NCBI GenBank assembly: GCA_041552135.1
Contig: JBFELL010000105.1
Location: 1-10,117, forward strand
Origin: SZUA-186 sp041552135
GTDB taxonomy: Bacteria > Pseudomonadota > Gammaproteobacteria > UBA9214
Reading direction: 5' to 3'
Length of the DNA: 10,117 bases
Shown one piece after another: positions 6,480 through 10,117 of this stretch; within the stretch, counting starts at the first letter, position 1, and every line of letters starts with the position of its first letter. The notes under the pieces are model-generated. The model saw only the letters and a list, made by a program, of their open reading frames with translations. It was not told the DNA's origin and made no database searches. Position numbers and translations under genes: made by a program.

Positions 6480-6510
6480 TGCCTGGCAGGGGGCTTCCCC
6501 CGCAACGGCA
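6480..6510 (+). terminator. Stem-loop after suhB, possible terminator without T-run
   Basis: GGGGG (6489-6493) and CCCCC (6497-6501) form a tight hairpin around CTT. TGCC (6480-6483) and GGCA (6507-6510) can extend it across an internal loop. It starts 11 bases after the suhB stop. There is no T-run, so intrinsic termination is uncertain; it could instead protect the mRNA 3' end. Confidence 0.35.
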
Positions 6511-6628
6511 GCCTGACTCAAGTTCGCCAGACCGTCGCCGATTCCAGACGGGACAGCGCCTGTATTGGCCGTAGCGTATTGCCACCACCGCCAGACAAGA
6601 AACCTTGACAGGATATTCACTTAAGCCA

Positions 6629-6832
6629 ATGAAAGACAGAAGAATAAATGGGCAGGCACTGGAAAGTATCATGCGCGACGTGCTGGAAGGCATGCAGGAC
6701 CTGACCTGTGGTGTCAGCGCCGGCAGCATCGCAGGCGAAATGACCGTCCTGTCGGTCGAGAAGCCCGCCGGTCAGCAGACGCCCATGGCCAGGATCATTT
6801 CCTTTCCGATCCGCGACCGTCGCGGGAAATAA
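6629..6832 (+). CDS. Doubtful small ORF, unknown function (67 residues)
   Basis: From the ATG at 6629 the product begins MKDRRINGQALESIMRDVLE and ends PMARIISFPIRDRRGK. It has no signal peptide or membrane helix and matches no family I know. Third positions are GC-rich after the first few codons, as in neighbouring genes, and strand and order are compatible with a gene between suhB and the convergent secF. Against it: no Shine-Dalgarno sits at normal distance (AGGA at 6610-6613 is 15 bases away), and the alternative TTG start at 6605 has none either. A stem-loop overlaps its last codons. It could be a real short gene, or open frame by chance in GC-rich DNA. Confidence 0.45.
   Translation: MKDRRINGQALESIMRDVLEGMQDLTCGVSAGSIAGEMTVLSVEKPAGQQTPMARIISFPIRDRRGK
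6811..6825. terminator. GC-rich stem-loop between convergent genes
   Basis: CCGCGA (6811-6816) and TCGCGG (6820-6825) form a perfect six-pair stem with loop CCG. It overlaps the end of the 67-residue ORF, 41 to 53 bases beyond the secF stop. A TTTTA stretch follows only at 6836 on the plus strand. It may help end transcription from either side, but it is not a textbook terminator. Confidence 0.3.
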
Positions 6833-6863
6833 CCGTTTTACCCGGCCTGTTCGTGCATAACGC

Positions 6864-7799
6864 TCAGGGAGTGGTGTCCTGTGCGTTCTCATCCTTGCTG
6901 GCCGGCATGAGATCCTGCTTGCTGATGCCGAGTGCCAGTGCCGTGGTGCTGGCGATATAGATAGACGAGTAGGTGCCAACGACGACACCCAGTATCAGCG
7001 CCATCGAGAACGAATGAATCGCCTCGCCGCCGAATACATAGAGCATAACCAGCACCAGCAGCGTGGTGATGGATGTCATCAAGGTCCGTGCCAGCGTCTG
7101 GTTGATGGAGGCGTTGATAATCTGTAGCGGGGTTCCCTTGCGCATCTTGCGGAAGGTCTCGCGGATGCGGTCGAATACGACGATGGTGTCGTTCAGTGAA
7201 TAGCCGATAACGGCCAGCAGCGCCGCCAGCACCGTCAGGTCAAATTCCACCTGCAGGGCGGAAAAGACCCCGATCACGACAAGCACGTCGTGGATCAGGG
7301 CCGCCACCGCACCCGGAGCGAAGCGGGCATGGAAACGCAGCATGATGTAAATCAGGATGCCGATCAGGGCGTAGATGATTGCCAGGCCGCCCTGCTCGGT
7401 GAGTTCCTCGCCAACCTGGGGTCCGACGAACTCCACCCGGCGCATTTCGACATCAGCGGTACTGCCCTGCAGTACGGCCAGGATATCGTCACTGAGCTTG
7501 ACGTCGGCTTTCTCGTCGCTGGGTGGGATGCGGATCAGCACATCCCGCGAGGTGCCGAAGTGCTGCACCTGCGCCTGCACGTAGCCGTTTTCCTCGAGTA
7601 CGGCACGGATCTCACCCAGATCGGCGGGACCCTGATAGCCGACCTCGATCAGCGTGCCGCCGGTGAAATCGATGCCGAAATTCAGGCCGCGGATGAGCAG
7701 CGAGCCGAGCGCCAGTGCCAGCAGCACGGAGGATATGATGATCGCAATGTGGCGCCTGCCCATGAAATCAATGGCTAACTTGTCTTTCAGTATTTGCAT
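6864..7799 (-). CDS. secF: Protein translocase subunit SecF
   Basis: SecF pairs with SecD and YajC in the inner membrane and uses the proton motive force to drive late steps of Sec export. The 311-residue product has normal length. It shows a first helix at about 18-36, the family signature GIDFTGGTLIEVGY (42-55), a periplasmic P4-like domain to about residue 130, then five helices (about 138-155, 163-181, 187-208, 243-256, 265-290). The conserved VIGYSLNDTIVVFDRIRE (197-213) lies at the end of the fourth helix, with Asp204. The C-terminus is a short acidic tail. It starts 20 bases after the secD stop with only a weak Shine-Dalgarno, so it is co-transcribed with secD. It ends convergently against the plus-strand genes. 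Confidence 0.97.
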   Translation of the reverse strand: MQILKDKLAIDFMGRRHIAIIISSVLLALALGSLLIRGLNFGIDFTGGTLIEVGYQGPADLGEIRAVLEENGYVQAQVQHFGTSRDVLIRIPPSDEKADVKLSDDILAVLQGSTADVEMRRVEFVGPQVGEELTEQGGLAIIYALIGILIYIMLRFHARFAPGAVAALIHDVLVVIGVFSALQVEFDLTVLAALLAVIGYSLNDTIVVFDRIRETFRKMRKGTPLQIINASINQTLARTLMTSITTLLVLVMLYVFGGEAIHSFSMALILGVVVGTYSSIYIASTTALALGISKQDLMPASKDENAQDTTP

Positions 7800-7819
7800 A
7801 TCAGTAGTCCGGACCGTTA

Positions 7820-9676
7820 TCAGACCAGCAGTCTGGCGGCGCGCTTGCCGCCGTAAATCAGGTTAATGACAGCACGCGTCCCCATGATGGCGGTAAACAT
7901 CGAGGTCAGGATGCCGATGGAGAGGGTCACGGCGAAGCCCTTGATCGGGCCGGTGCCGAAACTCAGCAGTACCACTGCAGCGATGAGGGTCGTGATGTTG
8001 GCGTCGGCAATGGTCGAGAAGGCCTTCTCGTAACCGGCCTGGATGCTGGCCTGCGGGCTGTTGCCATTGCGCAGCTCCTCGCGGATACGCTCGAAAATGA
8101 GCACGTTGGCGTCAACGGCCATGCCGACGGTCAGCACGATGCCGGCAATGCCGGGCAGGGTCAGTGTGGCCTGCAGCATGGACAGGACGGCGACAATCAT
8201 CACCAGGTTGAAGGTCAGCGCCAGGTCCGCGACCAGACCGAACACCCGGTAATAAAGTGCCATGAAGACCAGCACGGCGCAGAAACCGTAAATGACCGAA
8301 CGGAATCCCTGCTCTATGTTTTCCTTGCCGAGGCTCGGTCCGATGGTGCGCTCCTCGATGATCTCGATGGGGGCTGCCAGCGCGCCGGAACGCAGGATCA
8401 GCGCCAGCTCATGGGCTTCCTGCGGACTGTCCAGGCCGGTGGTCTGGAAACGCTTGCTGAAGACGTCCCGGATCGTGGCCACGCTGACCACCTCCTCGAC
8501 CTTTCTTGCGTTGCGCACCGGTTTGCCATCGACCAGCCTGATTTCCGTCTTGTTCTCGATAAACACGACGGCCATCGGCTTGCCGACACTCTGCTTGGTG
8601 AATTCCAGCATGCGCCGTGCGCCCTTGCTGTCCAGCATCACGGTCACGTTGGGCGAGCCGGACTGCGAATCGAAACCGGCGCGGGCGTTGATGATCTGGT
8701 CGCCGGTGACGATGACGCTCTTTTTCAGCAGCACCGGCGCACCGTTGCGCTCGTAGTATAGCCGGGAACCCGCGGGCACCTTGCCGGCCACCGCTGCCTC
8801 GACATCGTGCTCAAAATCAACTGCGCGATATTCGAGCGTTGCCGTGGCGCCTAGAATGCGCTTGGCCCGGGCGGTGTCCTGCACGCCGGGCAGCTGCACC
8901 ACGATACGACCCGCCCCCTGCTGCTGGATGACGGGTTCCGCCACGCCGAGCTCGTTGACGCGGTTGCGCAGGGTGAGGATGTTCTGCTGCAGCGCCAGCT
9001 TGCGGATGTCGTTGATCTCGAGTTCGTTCGGCGTCACCATCAGGCCGGCCTTGCCGTCGTCGGTGTCGATCTGCCGGCGCGTCAGTTCCGGCAGATCCTT
9101 GCCGATGAGCGCATCGGCCGCATCGCGGTCCTCGGCATCGCGGAACATCAGGCGGATACCGTCGGTTTCGGCTCGCACCATGGTGTAACGGATCTTTGCC
9201 TTGCGCAGCTTGGCCTTGAATTCACTGGCATAGCCTTCCAGCGTCTTGCTGACCGCGGCCTCCATGTCGACTTCCATGAGGAAGTGCACGCCGCCACGCA
9301 GGTCCAGCCCGAGGTACATGGGCAGTGCATTGATCGACTGCAGCCAGGGCGGGGTCGCCGGGGCGAGGTTCAGGGCGACGACATAGCCTGATCCGGCGGT
9401 TGCCTTGACGTAATCCACCGCCTGCAGCTGTGTCTCGGTGTCATGGAAGCGGATCAGGAACTGCCGCTCGTCCGATTCCACGCTCTTGTAGGCGATGCCG
9501 GCCTTGTCCAGCGTACCGGTGACCGTTTCGACAAAGGCGGGAGCGATATCGCCGGCACGTGCATCGGTGACCTGCAGCGCCGGATCCTCACCGTATATAT
9601 TCGGCAGCGCATAGATGGTGCCGGTAACGAGCACCACGACGATCAGGATGTATTTCCAGAGGGAGTATCGGTTCAT
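7820..9676 (-). CDS. secD: Protein translocase subunit SecD
   Basis: SecD forms the SecDF-YajC complex of the inner membrane, an RND-type proton-driven machine that aids preprotein movement across SecYEG. The 618-residue product matches the E. coli length (615). The order is: first helix (8-24); large periplasmic region with head and base parts, including GLDLRGGVHFLMEVDM (123-138), NILTLRNRVNELGVAEPVIQQQG (232-254) and RIVVQLPGV (257-265); then five helices from about 458 to 610. The proton-relay segment GMAVDANVLIFERIREE (518-534) contains Asp522, equivalent to E. coli Asp519. LRSGALAAPIEIIEERTIGPSLG (428-450) is also typical. The ATG at 9676 is preceded by GAAAGAG, a modest Shine-Dalgarno. 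It lies 31 bases after yajC and 20 bases before secF. Confidence 0.98.
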   Translation of the reverse strand: MNRYSLWKYILIVVVLVTGTIYALPNIYGEDPALQVTDARAGDIAPAFVETVTGTLDKAGIAYKSVESDERQFLIRFHDTETQLQAVDYVKATAGSGYVVALNLAPATPPWLQSINALPMYLGLDLRGGVHFLMEVDMEAAVSKTLEGYASEFKAKLRKAKIRYTMVRAETDGIRLMFRDAEDRDAADALIGKDLPELTRRQIDTDDGKAGLMVTPNELEINDIRKLALQQNILTLRNRVNELGVAEPVIQQQGAGRIVVQLPGVQDTARAKRILGATATLEYRAVDFEHDVEAAVAGKVPAGSRLYYERNGAPVLLKKSVIVTGDQIINARAGFDSQSGSPNVTVMLDSKGARRMLEFTKQSVGKPMAVVFIENKTEIRLVDGKPVRNARKVEEVVSVATIRDVFSKRFQTTGLDSPQEAHELALILRSGALAAPIEIIEERTIGPSLGKENIEQGFRSVIYGFCAVLVFMALYYRVFGLVADLALTFNLVMIVAVLSMLQATLTLPGIAGIVLTVGMAVDANVLIFERIREELRNGNSPQASIQAGYEKAFSTIADANITTLIAAVVLLSFGTGPIKGFAVTLSIGILTSMFTAIMGTRAVINLIYGGKRAARLLV

Positions 9677-9707
9677 TGTGACTGCTCTTTCCCTGTCAGT
9701 GGGCCCG

Positions 9708-10037
9708 TCAGGCTTCCTTGACGGTTCCCTTCGGCATCAGCTGGGCAATGGCCTGGCGCTGCACCTTGACTTTCAGTCCCTCGCCGACCTCGACCTCGAC
9801 AAAGCTCTCGCCGACGTTACTGATACGCCCCAGCAGGCCACCGCTGGTGACAACCTCGTCGCCCTTGGCGAGTGTCTTGACCATTTCGCGATGCTCCTTG
9901 GCCTTCTTGCTCTGCGGGCGAATCAGAAGAAAGTAAAACACCACGAAGATGAATATCAGCGGCAGAAAACTCATCAATGAATCGCCCGGTCCGGCCGGGG
10001 CGGCCTGTGCCCATGCATCCGAAATAAAGAAACTCAT
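9708..10037 (-). CDS. yajC: Sec translocon accessory subunit YajC
   Basis: YajC is a small single-span inner-membrane protein that joins SecD and SecF; it is not essential in E. coli. The 109-residue product (E. coli 110) has a short N-terminus (MSFFISDAWAQAAP), one helix at about 22-39, the family motif LLIRPQSKKAKEHREM (37-52) and GDEVVTSGGLLGRI (59-72) in the cytosolic domain. The ATG at 10037 is preceded by AGGAG at 10054-10050, twelve bases away, which is longer than usual. In other gammaproteobacteria tgt lies just upstream; the window ends 80 bases before this start, and I cannot identify a tgt end there. It is the first visible gene of the yajC-secD-secF operon. Confidence 0.96.
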   Translation of the reverse strand: MSFFISDAWAQAAPAGPGDSLMSFLPLIFIFVVFYFLLIRPQSKKAKEHREMVKTLAKGDEVVTSGGLLGRISNVGESFVEVEVGEGLKVKVQRQAIAQLMPKGTVKEA

Positions 10038-10094
10038 GCTGTTGCCATGCTCCTGTGTGTCTGGTTCCGGTTTGCTGCCGACCGGGGGCGTTTC

Positions 10095-10113
10095 CTGCTG
10101 CCCGAATCAGCAG
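10095..10113. terminator. Stem-loop upstream of yajC, role unknown
   Basis: CTGCTG (10095-10100) and CAGCAG (10108-10113) pair perfectly around a seven-base loop. No T-run follows on the minus strand, the direction of yajC. It could mark the end of an upstream gene (tgt in many relatives) or be a leader structure. It is close to the window edge, so context is missing. Confidence 0.25.
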
Positions 10114-10117
10114 CCGC

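Noticed and set aside
6605..6610. Perfect TTGACA before the 67-residue ORF as a -35 box
   Set aside because: The hexamer 17 bases downstream is AATGAA, and no good -10 is visible nearby.
10034..10117. C-terminus of tgt entering from the right edge
   Set aside because: One frame stays open to the TGA at 10034, but the peptide does not resemble a Tgt C-terminus, so gene order in relatives is the only support.

Overview
This window looks like a core-chromosome segment of a GC-rich gammaproteobacterium. The evidence is the set of gammaproteobacterial housekeeping proteins: a PrmB close to the E. coli protein, a SuhB that begins with the same residues as E. coli SuhB (MHPMLNIA), a Psd with the proteobacterial GST cleavage site, and the yajC-secD-secF order. 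Codon usage is uniformly GC-rich at third positions. I see no mobile element, phage gene, tRNA, rRNA or CRISPR array. The species cannot be told from the sequence alone.

Layout, left to right. Bases 1-1717 (minus strand) hold an MFS transporter cut by the left edge, preceded by chorismate synthase aroC; the two probably form an operon. Bases 1846-2043 (plus) encode a 65-residue protein of unknown function, divergent from aroC; the space between them holds a perfect 12-bp palindrome and a possible aroC promoter. Bases 2104-3367 (minus) hold prmB, the methyltransferase for ribosomal protein L3, translationally coupled to a 105-residue protein of unknown function. Bases 3504-5471 (plus) hold a tight three-gene run: a SCO1/SenC copper chaperone, a periplasmic PCu(A)C copper chaperone with a histidine-rich tail, and phosphatidylserine decarboxylase. 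Bases 5669-6469 (plus) hold suhB, followed by a doubtful 67-residue ORF. Bases 6864-10037 (minus) hold yajC-secD-secF, the accessory part of the Sec translocon, convergent with the plus-strand genes.

How the genes work together: SCO and PCu(A)C form one copper-delivery module, expected to load the CuA centre of cytochrome c oxidase in the periplasm. YajC, SecD and SecF form one inner-membrane complex that helps pull proteins across the membrane. AroC, PrmB, Psd and SuhB are independent housekeeping enzymes.

I do not see a clearly new multi-gene system. The points most worth a second look are the unexplained N-terminus of the SCO gene (possible one-base indel or non-canonical start), the His-rich tail of the copper chaperone, the possible leaderless aroC transcript beside the palindrome, and three small unassigned proteins.
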